Assembly (NCBI GenBank): GCA_036504595.1
Contig: DASXUX010000109.1
Location: forward strand, 186,001 to 250,000
DNA: 64,000 nucleotides
From: DASXUX01 sp036504595
GTDB taxonomy: Bacteria > Planctomycetota > SZUA-567 > H5-PLA8
Direction: 5' to 3'
In this document: in pieces, positions 15,719-24,902 of the stretch
Numbering within the stretch: position 1 is the stretch's first letter
Layout: each line of letters starts with the position of its first letter
The notes under the pieces: generated by a model
Database searches by the model: none
What the model saw: the letters and a program-made list of their open reading frames with translations, nothing else
What the model was told of the DNA's origin: nothing
Made by a program: the position numbers and the translations under genes

Positions 15719-16399
15719 TTATTTCCAGAGCTCCCTTACCACCCGTTCCCACTCGTCGGCCATAAGCTGGTGGCCGCGATAGGTCGGATGAACGTTGTCC
15801 CAGACCCAGTAATCAGCCGGCGCTTTTTTCGCGGCTTCATCGAAAATCTTCTGGAAATGGATCAGCGCGGCGCCGTGTTTTTGCGCGAGCTTCGCGACGA
15901 TCTCCTGCCGCTTCTTGATGCCTTCGTTTAGCGTGCCGCTCGGCTTTACGAAGGGTTCGCCCAGCACGAACTTGATCTTCGGATTCGCGGCCTTGGCATC
16001 GGTGAGCAGCTTGTCGTACACCTGCTCGTACTGATCGAAGGGGATGTTCCGGCCGTTGTCGTTCACACCGATCAGGATGCTCAGGATGTCGGGCTTCAGA
16101 TCGAGCGTGTCCTTCTGCCAGCGCTTCTCCAGGTCGAGCACCGTGTTGCCGCTCACGCCGCGGTTCATGAAGTCGAGCTTCAAGTCTGGAAACGCAGCGC
16201 CGTACTTCGCGGCAATGATGAACGCATACCCATGCCCCAGAATGTGGTTCGGGTCCGGGCTGCGCCCGCGATTGCCGTCCGTGATCGAATCGCCTTGAAA
16301 GAGGATGCGCGCGTTCGGCGTGAACGCCGCGATGGGTTCGGCGGCGTTCAGAGCGCAAACGGCCAGCAATGCAGAACACAATAGAATCAGTCTGTTCAC
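15719..16399 (-). CDS. secreted SGNH/GDSL-family esterase
   Basis: 226 residues with a signal peptide (MNRLILLCSALLAVCALNA|AE). All four SGNH blocks are visible: GDSITDG (Ser nucleophile), the Gly of MNRGVSGNT, GVNDNG (Asn) and DNVHPTYRGH (Asp and His). It deacetylates or de-esterifies an extracellular substrate, likely a polysaccharide. It reads in the same direction as the double hydrolase at 16464-18575, 64 bases downstream of it. Confidence 0.9.
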   Translation of the reverse strand: MNRLILLCSALLAVCALNAAEPIAAFTPNARILFQGDSITDGNRGRSPDPNHILGHGYAFIIAAKYGAAFPDLKLDFMNRGVSGNTVLDLEKRWQKDTLDLKPDILSILIGVNDNGRNIPFDQYEQVYDKLLTDAKAANPKIKFVLGEPFVKPSGTLNEGIKKRQEIVAKLAQKHGAALIHFQKIFDEAAKKAPADYWVWDNVHPTYRGHQLMADEWERVVRELWK

Positions 16400-16463
16400 G
16401 ATTCCCCTCCGGGTTCAGGTCGTGGTCTTAACTACACCGCGTCGTGAACCCCGAACCCTGCCG

Positions 16464-18575
16464 TTACGACCCGCTGACCGCACGGATGACCGCGGCCAGC
16501 GTCTCCGGCGCGCTATCCGTCTGCAAAATCCGAAAACCGGCGGCTGAACTGAGCGCCGCGTACATTCCGCTGGTCAGGCCATAGCACTCCGCCACGGCTT
16601 GCGCCGGGCAGCGATCCTTGCGCTGGTTGACCGGATTGATCAGCGTCAGCGGCCGCGGCGCAATGCATGCGGCCACGTGCGGCAGATCGAATTGCCGCAG
16701 ACAGCCGGGAAGATACAGGCTGAAGTGGTGGTTGTGCCGCCGGTGTTCGACGAGCGATTTGTACGTGGCCAGAGACCGCACCGCGACCGCGCGTGCGATT
16801 GTTCCGTCCAGCGCCGCCGCGTAGATGCCCCACAGACCGCCGCGGCCCACGCCCACGACGCTGGTCGCTTCCGCGCGCACTTCCTCCCGCGTGCGCAGCC
16901 ACGCCAGCGTTCGCAGCACGCTGAAGACACGCAGGCCGAAGAGGCTCAGCCCCGCATTCAGGGCGCGGCGCGCGCACTGAGATTCCGGCCCGCGCAGCAG
17001 CGCTTCGTAATTCGACTGGCCATCCTCATTCGCATGATGCACGCGCGTCTCGATGGACGGTTGCAGCCGCGTCTCGCCGACGCCGGCGACATCGATGGCC
17101 ATCAGGTTTACGCCGGCTCCGGCAAACGCGGCCATCCAGGAATCCAGATTCGAAATGCCTGCGATGCCGCGTTCATGCAGCGCCAGCACCGTCGGCAGAC
17201 CGGCGCGAGCGCCCGCGAGCGTGTAGAAGCTGTAGGGCACGTACAGCCAATCGTCGAGCACCAGCCGGCCTTTTTCCGCCATGAAGCCCCAGCCGGACGA
17301 GTGGCTTTCCACATGCGGCTTGACCGCTCCGGCCGCCGGCGGCAGATGCAGGAACGGTGTGAACTTCGCCCGCAACTGGTGCTGCAGTTCTGCCGCGCTC
17401 GCCGCGTCCTTCGGCGCTGGAACCTGCGGCGGCATTTCGCGCGCGAGCTGCTTGTGAAGGCTGAAAACGCTCGTGGCATTCAGCGAGTTGCTGACCTGGC
17501 CGGTCTCGGTGGCATAGAGCAGCTCCGCCGGCTCCGGCGGCGTCTCGGGCTCGCGCACCATTTCGTTGCTCATGCCGAAACTTTGCGCGAAGTGATCCAG
17601 CATTCTGCGGCGGGCATCTTTCGGGAATCCCGGCGCCTGGCTTTCCGCGACAATGGCCGAAACGTTGTCGGGTTTGCCCAGCAAAGCGAACCAGTGCCGC
17701 AACTCCGAAAGATTGCTTTCCACTCGCGTGTGCGGCCGTTCGCCCGTCGCGTACACCAGCAGCAGTGGCCTGGGCGCCAGCGGCACCAGGAAGTCCAGCG
17801 CGTTCAAGCCGCGCGGGATCGCGTTGCACAGCGTCTGCTGGATCTCCCCGCCCAGCGTTTCACTGTCCACCGCGTCGATCGCAACGGCCGCGCAGCTCAG
17901 CCGCGGTTCCAGCGCGCAGAGCAGCCGCATCAAGCCGCCGGACGCTCCCGCGGCGCCCAAACGGTTGGGGTCGGCGTGAGCATGCGAGACCAGCAGGTCC
18001 AGCGCGCGCATCGCGTCCCACACCATCCAGGCGCGGATCGAATGACCCGTCAGGAGCATCAAATTTCCAAGATGAGCATGTTCGTCTTCAACCGCTCGGC
18101 CCAGCCACGATCTGCGCAGCGTCGCGTCATAAAACTCAAGGCGCTCGCCCTGTCCGACCAGATCGAGCACCAGCGCCGCGATTCCACGCCGAGCCAGAAG
18201 TTGGCCGGTGCGCTGGCAATCCGGGTGAGCCTTCCCTTCGGGCCACGGCCCAGGCATGCACAACATGCCCGGACAGGACGCCGGCTGGCCTTGCGGCAGG
18301 TACAGGTTGGCGGTGGTGATGATTCCCGGCCGGCTCTGATAGGTCAGCGCCTCAACGGAATAGCCGTCGCGTTCAAGCGTGTGGATCGAGCGAGTTTCAA
18401 GCGGCGTGCGCTCGGGCTGCGAACCGAGAATCAGCCCACACGTCTCGCGTATTTCCGCCTGCCGTGCGGCCAGAGTCTGCGGGGTGGTGATGGCGCGGAG
18501 TTTCTCCCGCCGGCGTGCGAAGTGCGCGCGCGCAACCTGAAGGATGTGTTGGTCGATCATGTTTATCGCTGTCAT
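16464..18575 (-). CDS. tandem alpha/beta-hydrolase (acetyl-xylan-esterase-like), second domain probably inactive
   Basis: 703 residues without a signal peptide. It contains two alpha/beta-hydrolase-like halves. The first (about 30-340) has the elbow GASGG near residue 210 and an oxyanion-type LYLPQGQPAS stretch. The second (about 420-700) has GVGRGG near residue 573 at the elbow, so the nucleophilic Ser is replaced by Arg. It nevertheless keeps a late IAPRPLTLINP strand typical of acetyl xylan esterases. The second half may be a binding or structural domain. Start alternatives are 18575 and 18560; neither has a good ribosome-binding site. Confidence 0.7.
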   Translation of the reverse strand: MTAINMIDQHILQVARAHFARRREKLRAITTPQTLAARQAEIRETCGLILGSQPERTPLETRSIHTLERDGYSVEALTYQSRPGIITTANLYLPQGQPASCPGMLCMPGPWPEGKAHPDCQRTGQLLARRGIAALVLDLVGQGERLEFYDATLRRSWLGRAVEDEHAHLGNLMLLTGHSIRAWMVWDAMRALDLLVSHAHADPNRLGAAGASGGLMRLLCALEPRLSCAAVAIDAVDSETLGGEIQQTLCNAIPRGLNALDFLVPLAPRPLLLVYATGERPHTRVESNLSELRHWFALLGKPDNVSAIVAESQAPGFPKDARRRMLDHFAQSFGMSNEMVREPETPPEPAELLYATETGQVSNSLNATSVFSLHKQLAREMPPQVPAPKDAASAAELQHQLRAKFTPFLHLPPAAGAVKPHVESHSSGWGFMAEKGRLVLDDWLYVPYSFYTLAGARAGLPTVLALHERGIAGISNLDSWMAAFAGAGVNLMAIDVAGVGETRLQPSIETRVHHANEDGQSNYEALLRGPESQCARRALNAGLSLFGLRVFSVLRTLAWLRTREEVRAEATSVVGVGRGGLWGIYAAALDGTIARAVAVRSLATYKSLVEHRRHNHHFSLYLPGCLRQFDLPHVAACIAPRPLTLINPVNQRKDRCPAQAVAECYGLTSGMYAALSSAAGFRILQTDSAPETLAAVIRAVSGS

Positions 18576-18660
18576 CGTCGTCTAGCCCGCCGGGCAAGCG
18601 TGCAAAACGCTGGCCCTTCTCTACCCTATAAGACGCAGCGCCGGCAAAATATTCATGCCG

Positions 18661-18850
18661 GGTGGCACGCACGTGACTGGCGCGGCCTCTTGCGCCAGTC
18701 TCGTGCGTGCAGGGCCACCGCACGCTTGAGTTCGCGCAAACTTCCGCGCGAACGCAAGCGTGCCACCTGAGTTCGCGCGAACTTCCGCGCGAACACAAAC
18801 GTGCCACCTGAGTTCGCGCAAACTTACGCGCGAACACAAGCGTGCCACCT
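18661..18850. repeat. composite palindromic array overlapping a stop codon
   Basis: A GTGGCACGCACG.../CGTGCGTGC hairpin (18662-18718) is followed by three tandem hairpin units of the type CTTGAGTTCGCGC...GCGCGAAC.CAAGCGTGCCACC (18721-18850). The last CCACCT supplies part of the TAG stop of the minus-strand UDP-sugar pyrophosphorylase gene. The same two-part layout occurs at 60754-60880. Confidence 0.85.
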
Positions 18851-20261
18851 ACATAAGCACGTCCTCCCCCGCCCGAATCACCGCCGGTGCGCGTCCTTTC
18901 AGATTCTCTCCTTGCAAGCTCGTCAGCGGTCTGATCTCGATGCGACAGTCGAGGCTTCCGTCCGCTTTGCGGGGCACGCGCGTTCCGGCTGTGGTCAGCC
19001 AGCGCGCGTAAAGTTCCATCAGGTCGCGCTTCGACGTTGCCGGCGAATCTTCGCCGTCGGCGTTCTTCACCGGGCTGAAGTCCTCCTCCCGCGCCGTCTC
19101 CACGGTGACGGTGCGATCCGCTTGCGACAACGCGTCAAACACGAAAGTCTCAAACTTGATGCCATTCTTCTCGCCGGGCTTGAGCTTCGCCGGCTGCCCG
19201 TCGGCTGCGATGCATGGCACGGCCTTCTCTGCTTTGTGATACGGAAGCTGGAAACCGCCGTGGTTGAGTTTTTCGATGAAGCCAATGTCCAGAACGTGGA
19301 TCGCGATGCTGCCGGCCCACCATTTTAGGTTTCCGTTCGCGTCCGTCTCTTTGGCGATGTTTTCCGGCAAATCGGAATATTCGATCACCGCCAGCCGGCC
19401 GTCCTTCAGGCCAAAGACGCCGACTTTCTCCTTCCAGTCCCGCTTGCGGCAGGCCTTGCTGGACATCTGCGACGTTGCTTGCGCGTGATAGCCGAGGAAC
19501 GTCGGATCGCCGATTTTCGTGAGCACATTATCGACTTGAAAATAGAACAGCGTGTCGATTCCCATCGACTTCAGCCAAGCCACGGAGCCGGAATCATATA
19601 GCGCTTTTATCGAGCCCCCATGCCCATTCGGCGAGAGCGCAATCTCGTCCTTGGCCTGCATCAGGATCTTGCCATCGCGGCTCACCGCCGGCATGTTGCC
19701 CTGCTTGAAAATGCGGACGCTCGCCTCCCCCATCCCAAACCAGTTGTGCTGCACAAAGAATTCGCGCGTCTCCGCGTCGTTCGCGTCGGAGGTCATGATC
19801 AGCCACGGCACCGTCGCGTTGTAGCGCCGCCGCAGAGCGATGATCTTCTCCGCGTGAAGCTGGAACAGCGTGCGATGGCTGATCGGCCCGATGACGAACG
19901 CGCCCTTCGGCCCGTGCAGTCCCAGCCGCGTGCCCTGTCCGCCCGCGACCAGGAAGCACGCGACGCGATTTTTGCGGAACAGTTCATCGCCCGTCGCGCG
20001 AGCTTGCGCTTCAGCCTGCTTCTCAGCCGGCGCTTTCGGCAGAGCGATCACCGGCGCGGGCTCAAGCGTCCCTGTCGTTGGTGCCGCTCCGCCCTTAACG
20101 AACTCCGCCACCAACCGGTCGATCAGATCAAAATCAAGGCTCGCAATCTGGTCGAGCAACTTCGCTTTGCTCTCGGCGCTCAGTTCAGCATAAAACGCGA
20201 AGAGATGCTCCTGCCCGTGAGCCTTCGCCGCCGCCATTAGTTTCTGCAAATCGTGCTGCAT
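18849..20261 (-). CDS. UTP-dependent sugar-1-phosphate uridylyltransferase (UDPGP family)
   Basis: 470 residues; transfers UMP from UTP to a sugar-1-phosphate (UDP-GlcNAc or UDP-glucose pyrophosphorylase type). The signature VAGGQGTRLGLHGPKG lies near residues 99-115, with later TSDAND, FKQGNMPA (the uridine-binding FxQ region) and NGHGG blocks. This is the eukaryotic-like UDPGP family rather than bacterial GalU or GlmU, as found in several PVC bacteria. Start MQHDLQ is chosen because AAGGAGGGGG lies eight bases upstream. It supplies nucleotide sugar for envelope or storage polymers. Confidence 0.88.
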   Translation of the reverse strand: MQHDLQKLMAAAKAHGQEHLFAFYAELSAESKAKLLDQIASLDFDLIDRLVAEFVKGGAAPTTGTLEPAPVIALPKAPAEKQAEAQARATGDELFRKNRVACFLVAGGQGTRLGLHGPKGAFVIGPISHRTLFQLHAEKIIALRRRYNATVPWLIMTSDANDAETREFFVQHNWFGMGEASVRIFKQGNMPAVSRDGKILMQAKDEIALSPNGHGGSIKALYDSGSVAWLKSMGIDTLFYFQVDNVLTKIGDPTFLGYHAQATSQMSSKACRKRDWKEKVGVFGLKDGRLAVIEYSDLPENIAKETDANGNLKWWAGSIAIHVLDIGFIEKLNHGGFQLPYHKAEKAVPCIAADGQPAKLKPGEKNGIKFETFVFDALSQADRTVTVETAREEDFSPVKNADGEDSPATSKRDLMELYARWLTTAGTRVPRKADGSLDCRIEIRPLTSLQGENLKGRAPAVIRAGEDVLM

Positions 20262-20550
20262 GAGTTTTTCCCCCTCCTTTATATAAGCGCAGTATGCAGC
20301 CACTTCACGAAACGGCAAGAGGGCGCTCTGTGTGTGCCACGAGCAGCCTCTGTTTGCTGTTGGCTGCCCGTGCTTCGCGCTCGTGGCGTGTGGCGTGTGG
20401 CGTGTGACGGGTGACGGGTGAATCGGATGAAATATGGTGCATCAGAACCGCGACCGAGAGGGAGCAAAGGTGAGGCGGCGCATTCGAGGTTTGCCGATTG
20501 CTCAGCATGTACGTGCGTGAGATGCTACGCGTGCTACGGGGATTCATGAA
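20262..20550. repeat. intergenic repeats: GGCAGCCAACAGC palindrome and GCGTGTGGCGTGTGG tract
   Basis: No gene. 20333-20373 is a stem whose reverse complement nearly equals the in-gene element at 21737-21778 (GCACGGGCAGCCAACAGC...). 20390-20420 is a tandem GGCGTGT/GACGGGT tract, and 20445-20465 resembles the CTCCCTTACGGTCGCGG repeat. Confidence 0.7.
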
Positions 20551-21258
20551 ATGGGGCAAGGCATAATCAAGGAGTCGGAATCCGCAACTCGCACGTTTCT
20601 GGCCGTGCTGATGGTTGCTTGCGGCCTTCTCCTTTTGTTTTGCGCCCCGGTCTGGCGTGCGGCAGAAGTCCGAACTCATGCTTGCCTATTCGCGTGTGCG
20701 TTCGGATATTCCAGCACTGGTTCAAGCGCATGCTTAGATGTTGCGCCACCCCCAGGAACTGGCGTTGCGGCGATTATCGTGGCGATGACCGGTGCGTTTC
20801 TGATGGGTTCGGCATTTCTTGTCGCCAAGCGCAGGTACTCACTGTTGGGCCTGATCCTTGTTGTCCTGGCCACGGCTGCGGGCGGCCTTCCATTTGCAGC
20901 GCGACGTGAGTTCGTTTCTGTTGGATACTTGCGTGCAGCGTTCTCACCTAGTCTTAGCAAGGAAGATACGGAAGAGCTTCAGAAGCGGCTTTCGCCAGAG
21001 GAAGCGGTAAAATCCAAGGAGGCCGGTTTCAACGGAATCTCAGCAGTGCTGCGGAACGAACTTCTCCTCGTTAGTGTTGTTGGAGAAGAGAACTTGCGGT
21101 TCGAAATCCGTTTCGCGCAGAACATTTCGCTTCGGCACCGCTACGAGCTCAGCGAGTTCTACATCCGCTACTTCGAGGCGATCACGAGTGAGATTGCGGT
21201 GCGCAACGGGCTGCAGCCGATTGGGCAGAATCGAACGCGGAGAGTGCTGGAACACTGA
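20551..21258 (+). CDS. orphan membrane protein
   Basis: 235 residues. Three hydrophobic helices (about 14-33, 70-92 and 98-118) are followed by a charged cytoplasmic or periplasmic tail with a helical segment LSKEDTEELQKRLSPEEAVKSKEAG. No known motif is seen. Like the protein at 15030-15674 it has less GC-rich codon use than the enzymes around it. It is a real gene by length and by the hydrophobic pattern, but unassigned. Confidence 0.55.
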   Translation: MGQGIIKESESATRTFLAVLMVACGLLLLFCAPVWRAAEVRTHACLFACAFGYSSTGSSACLDVAPPPGTGVAAIIVAMTGAFLMGSAFLVAKRRYSLLGLILVVLATAAGGLPFAARREFVSVGYLRAAFSPSLSKEDTEELQKRLSPEEAVKSKEAGFNGISAVLRNELLLVSVVGEENLRFEIRFAQNISLRHRYELSEFYIRYFEAITSEIAVRNGLQPIGQNRTRRVLEH

Positions 21259-21525
21259 TTCCGGCGTGACAGGGGCCCTGAATTAATGTACGAAATTAAG
21301 TGGATATTTGGTCTTATATATGGTATATAGCAGGGTAGAGGTCGTTCCGAAACATATTGATCTCGGACTGGCGTTGATTAGACGCTGGCGAGGGAAACCG
21401 GGGCGAGCTCGATATCGCAGGACCGATCCACAATTTTCCAAGGACGCCAGAACGTGACGGAGCCGTTGTGTGCTTACGTGGCGTGACGGGTGGAATGGTC
21501 TGCGATGTATGTGGAGGGTGGGAGC
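21259..21525. other. AT-richer gap with a possible 45-codon reading frame
   Basis: No confident gene. A frame at 21320-21457 (MVYSRVEVVPKHIDLG...) encodes 45 basic residues but lacks a ribosome-binding site. It may be a remnant of a longer gene. The local sequence TATATATGGTATATAG is unusually AT-rich for this window. Confidence 0.35.
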
Positions 21526-22896
21526 ATGGGAATTCAGAATTCAGAGAGCAGAATGCAGAATGGCGGAGGCGAGTGCGGTAGCACGAATGGAGGCGAGAGT
21601 GCTACGCGGGATATTGGCGCCCCCTCACCCCTAACCCCTCTCCCTCGCGGGGGAGAGGGGGACCGAGGGGCACGCTTGAGTTCGCCGCAAAAGGACGCGG
21701 CGAACACAAGCGTGGCACCCTGCACTATGGATGAAGGCACGGGCAGCCAACAGCTAACAGAGGCTGCCCGTGGCACAGGAACGACGGAACGGAGGCGGAA
21801 TCCGGAACTGGTGAGGATGTTGGGGCTGGAGCCGGAGGATTTGTTGGATCCGGGGAGGACGATGTTGTCGGGTGGGCTGCAGCGGCTGTGGGCGACTCAG
21901 CGAGCGATGGAGTTGCCTCTGAAAACGGAGCAGGAAGAAGAAGATGAAGGTCGGGAGCTCACGAAAGAGGAGAAGGAGGAACTGGAGTATCAGCGGCTGA
22001 AGGCGATCGAAGATTCGCCGTGCTGCAAGGCAGTGCCGGACGAAGAGCCGGAGCCGCCGCCGCCGCTGTGGCAGTCGATGACCGGGATTTTTCCGGAGAA
22101 CGAGCGGGTGATGTCGCCGGCGGGCCGGGCGATGCGGCTGGAGGAATTCATCGACGTGGTGATGAAACTGCTGCGCTACGAGATGGAGCAGGAGAAGGCC
22201 AAGCCGAACATTTATCACACGGTGTTCTGGGATCCGCTGCCGCAGGTTTGTTTTTCGCTCGGGATCGCTCGGGCGCAGTTGACGCGGCTGAGCCGCGAGG
22301 CGACGGGGTTGAGCGCGCATGAACTGGTGGATGCGATTCGAGTCGAGAAGGTGAAGGAGAAGATGAAGGCCGCGGTGAGGGAGAGATTTCAGAAAAAGCG
22401 AACCGCGGAGGACGCAGAGGAGGCGGAGGACGGACTTAAAGAAAAGGCAACGGTCGCGAGTGTTTACGCGGAGATCAAGAAAGAGCGGAAGGGGCCGCAA
22501 TTTCACCGCGGGGTTTGGGCGCTGGGGTTTGGGTTTCCGAATTACTTGCGGTTCTATCGGGCGTGCCTGTTTTACTACAGGCTCGCGCCGCAGCAGTTGG
22601 AACTGGTCGCGATTGAGGAGGTGCTCGCGGAGGAAAACGGGCGCGAAACGGCCGGCACGGAGGCCGGCGCTACCACGGCCGGCACGGAGGCCGGCGCTAC
22701 CACGGCCGGCACGGAGGCCGGCGCTACCACGGCGGAAGACGGAAGCGAGGCTGAGAAAAAAGAGGAGGAGGCGCGAGTGCGGGCGGCTTGCGCTCAGGTG
22801 CGTGCGCGCCACGTGCAATTTTTTACAGAGATCACGCGGAGGGTTTGGCAAGAGGTCTATGAAGGAGGGAAGGGCGCTGAAGCGGCGGCGGGGTAA
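21526..22896 (+). CDS. AraC-like double helix-turn-helix protein loaded with repeat-encoded inserts
   Basis: 456 residues from ATG 21526 (GGGAG just upstream; GTG 21490 is an alternative). Two segments resemble the two HTH motifs of AraC regulators: FSLGIARAQLTRLSREATGL (about 235-270) and GVWALGFGFPNYLRFYRAC (about 320-345, the second-HTH pattern). About 50 residues separate them. At least five repeat families are read in frame: the CCCTAACCCCTCTCCC element, the TTGAGTTCGCC palindrome, the GGCAGCCAACAGC palindrome, a GAGGACGCAGAGGAGGC tract between the HTHs and three 27-bp copies near the C-terminus. The first 100 residues are therefore mostly repeat-derived and the true start is uncertain. 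Confidence 0.65.
   Translation: MGIQNSESRMQNGGGECGSTNGGESATRDIGAPSPLTPLPRGGEGDRGARLSSPQKDAANTSVAPCTMDEGTGSQQLTEAARGTGTTERRRNPELVRMLGLEPEDLLDPGRTMLSGGLQRLWATQRAMELPLKTEQEEEDEGRELTKEEKEELEYQRLKAIEDSPCCKAVPDEEPEPPPPLWQSMTGIFPENERVMSPAGRAMRLEEFIDVVMKLLRYEMEQEKAKPNIYHTVFWDPLPQVCFSLGIARAQLTRLSREATGLSAHELVDAIRVEKVKEKMKAAVRERFQKKRTAEDAEEAEDGLKEKATVASVYAEIKKERKGPQFHRGVWALGFGFPNYLRFYRACLFYYRLAPQQLELVAIEEVLAEENGRETAGTEAGATTAGTEAGATTAGTEAGATTAEDGSEAEKKEEEARVRAACAQVRARHVQFFTEITRRVWQEVYEGGKGAEAAAG
21623..21778. repeat. three different repeat elements read in frame
   Basis: 21623-21662: CCCTCACCCCTAACCCCTCTCCC with a CGCGGGGGAGAGGG partner. 21669-21719: CACGCTTGAGTTCGCCGC/GCGGCGAACACAAGCGTG palindrome with an AAAAGGAC loop. 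21737-21778: GCACGGGCAGCC/GGCTGCCCGTGGC palindrome. All lie in the N-terminal part of the AraC-like frame. Confidence 0.85.
22648..22728 (+). repeat. three perfect tandem 27-bp copies in frame
   Basis: The unit ACGGCCGGCACGGAGGCCGG plus CGCTACC is repeated exactly three times, giving the peptide repeat TAGTEAGAT. The core is a GCCGGC-type palindrome shared with the elements at 11055, 14324 and 33086. Confidence 0.95.
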
Positions 22897-23192
22897 CAGC
22901 AATTAAAAATTAAAAATTCAAAACGCAAAATTGAGGCTGGAAACAGAGCACCGCGGAGGACGCGCAGGACGCGGTGGAGGGGAGGTGTGGGGTGTGAACG
23001 ATCGGATGGACGGGATGCATGGGATGTACGGAATGACCGGAACGGATGGGAAGAATGGGAAGGATGACGCCGTTGTTTCTCCCGTTCTCCCCTTCTGCCT
23101 TTCTGCCTTTCTGGCTGCCTTTTTGCGCCGCCTTGGCGCCGCGGGCCGTGTATAGAAGGTCAGCTAGTGTTTTCCGCCGAAAGGTTCCCCAA
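22897..23192. repeat. AT tract, CGCGGAGGACGC tract and GGGATGNACGGAATG tract
   Basis: No gene in this 296-bp gap. It has AAATTAAAAATTCAAAA (22901-22925), CCGCGGAGGACGCGCAGGACGCGG (22951-22974) and a purine-rich GGATGGACGGGATGCATGGGATG stretch (23003-23066). Pyrimidine-rich CTTCTGCCTTTCTGCC runs lie before the start of the next gene. Confidence 0.65.
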
Positions 23193-24902
23193 ATGAGAAA
23201 ACTCCTCGCAGCGCTGTTTCTGTTTGGCTCAGTGGCACTGAGCGGCGAAGCGCCCGTTGTGTGGTGCGCGGATGATTCGGTCAAGGTGAAGCCGGGCGAC
23301 GCGCCGCAGGACAAGAACCTCGTCTGGGATGCGGCCAGCAAAACAGTCACGCTGGGCAGCGCCAAGAACGAGTACGTCGCGTTTCAGATTGTCGTGAAAT
23401 CCAGCAACGATGATCTGGCCGGCGTGACGGTGACGCCCGAAGCGCTCAAAGGTCAGGGCAACGCTGAAATCCCGCTCGGCAACATCGAACTGTTCGTGGA
23501 GCATTATCTAAACGTCACCATTAGTTCGCGAGCGGGCGGCGCGCAGAAAGATTGGTTCCCCGGTTGCACGACCGGCGAGCACCCCACGCAGATGGTGCCC
23601 TTCAACGCCGACCGCTTCGGCGCGCCGTTTCCTGTTTGGGCTGCGCGCAATCAGCCCGTGTGGGTGGACATTTACGTGCCCGAAAACGCCGCGGCCGGTT
23701 CGTACACGGGAACATTCAAGGTGAAGGCGGGCGACGTGGCGCTCGGCGACGTCAAAGTCGCGCTGACGGTGTGGGACTTCACGCTTCCGATCGAAACGCA
23801 TTTCCGCAGCTACCTGTACACGGGGCCGGAAAATCTGAAGTGGGCGCACCGCATCAATGACATCGATTCCAAGCCGTTCCTGATTTTGGAGGACAAGTAC
23901 TTCCAGATGGCGCATCAGCACCGGCTGAATTTCCATCCCTCGGCCGGGGACGTGGCCAAGGAAGTCGGCCAGCGCTACGCGAAGTATTACGATGGCAGCG
24001 GCTTCACTGAACGCGTGGGGAAGGGGGCGGGCCAGAACGTCATCAACATGCCACCAGAAGGCGACAAGGAGGACGCGTTCAAGGCGAGCGCCAAGCGAAA
24101 TCTGGATGTTTATCAGTCGAAGAAATTCACCGGTCTGATGTTCGGCTACATCTGGGACGAACCGCATTCCGACCAGGACTTCGCCGAATCGAAGAAGCGC
24201 TGCAAGTGGGCTCACGAAGCGGCCGGCAAAGTCTTCAACACGTTCATTGCCACTCCGCAGTGGCAGAAATACGACGGCGGCGACGTGAACATCTTCTCGG
24301 AAACGAGCGTCGAAGACATCCCGAAAGTTTTAGCGCGCGGCGACACGGTGTGGGCGGTCAACGCCGGTTACGGCGCCGGGCCGTACGTGGACGCTCCGGG
24401 CTTCGGCGGCCGGTCCATCGTGTGGATGAACTGGAAGATGAACCTGGGCGGCTGGCAGTTCTGGGACGTGTGCTACTGGGTGGACCGGCAGAATCGCAAG
24501 CACAAGGAAGGCAAGCGCTGGGTGCCCGACATGAGTTTCAAGGACATCAATGAAGATCCGCGCCTGTACATCACCGACCTGTGGCGCGACCCGCTGAACT
24601 TCGACGAAGCGCGCAAGAAAGGCTACCCGGTGAACGATTCCATCCGCATCAACGGCGACGGTTTGCTGTTCTATCCGGGCGAAGACATCGGCATTCACGG
24701 GCCGGTCGCCAGCTTCGCGATGAAGTCGCTCCGGCGCGGCGCTCAGGATTACGAATATCTCTGGCTCGCAAAACAAAAAGGTAAAGAGGCGGAAATTGCG
24801 CCGATCGTCGATAGCGTTTGCCCGGCCGCCGGAAAATGGAACGACGATCCCGAGAGTTGGGGAAAGGCGAGATTGAAGTTGGCGGAACTGCTGGCCAAAT
24901 GA
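23193..24902 (+). CDS. secreted GH123/DUF4091-like protein
   Basis: 569 residues with a signal peptide (MRKLLAALFLFGSVALSG), which fixes the start. The N-terminal beta-sandwich (about 25-210) with KNEYVAFQIVV and VWDFTLP is typical of the domain preceding DUF4091/GH123 TIM barrels. The barrel (about 215-540) has GYIWDEPHSD, where the D/E pair matches the catalytic Asp-Glu of GH123 beta-N-acetylgalactosaminidases, and a closing SLRRGAQDYEYLWLA, the DUF4091 signature. It probably hydrolyses an N-acetylhexosamine-containing glycan; the substrate is inferred from the family only. Confidence 0.82.
   Translation: MRKLLAALFLFGSVALSGEAPVVWCADDSVKVKPGDAPQDKNLVWDAASKTVTLGSAKNEYVAFQIVVKSSNDDLAGVTVTPEALKGQGNAEIPLGNIELFVEHYLNVTISSRAGGAQKDWFPGCTTGEHPTQMVPFNADRFGAPFPVWAARNQPVWVDIYVPENAAAGSYTGTFKVKAGDVALGDVKVALTVWDFTLPIETHFRSYLYTGPENLKWAHRINDIDSKPFLILEDKYFQMAHQHRLNFHPSAGDVAKEVGQRYAKYYDGSGFTERVGKGAGQNVINMPPEGDKEDAFKASAKRNLDVYQSKKFTGLMFGYIWDEPHSDQDFAESKKRCKWAHEAAGKVFNTFIATPQWQKYDGGDVNIFSETSVEDIPKVLARGDTVWAVNAGYGAGPYVDAPGFGGRSIVWMNWKMNLGGWQFWDVCYWVDRQNRKHKEGKRWVPDMSFKDINEDPRLYITDLWRDPLNFDEARKKGYPVNDSIRINGDGLLFYPGEDIGIHGPVASFAMKSLRRGAQDYEYLWLAKQKGKEAEIAPIVDSVCPAAGKWNDDPESWGKARLKLAELLAK

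Noticed and set aside
16599..18770. 723-codon plus-strand frame over the double hydrolase
   Set aside because: Composition and lack of motifs mark it as a shadow; its end runs into the palindromic array.
21090..21110. GGTTCGAAATCC resembling a tRNA T-loop
   Set aside because: It lies inside a coding frame and no acceptor stem or anticodon arm can be built around it.
22648..22728. Possible CRISPR array
   Set aside because: The three copies are directly adjacent with no spacers and are in frame within a coding sequence.
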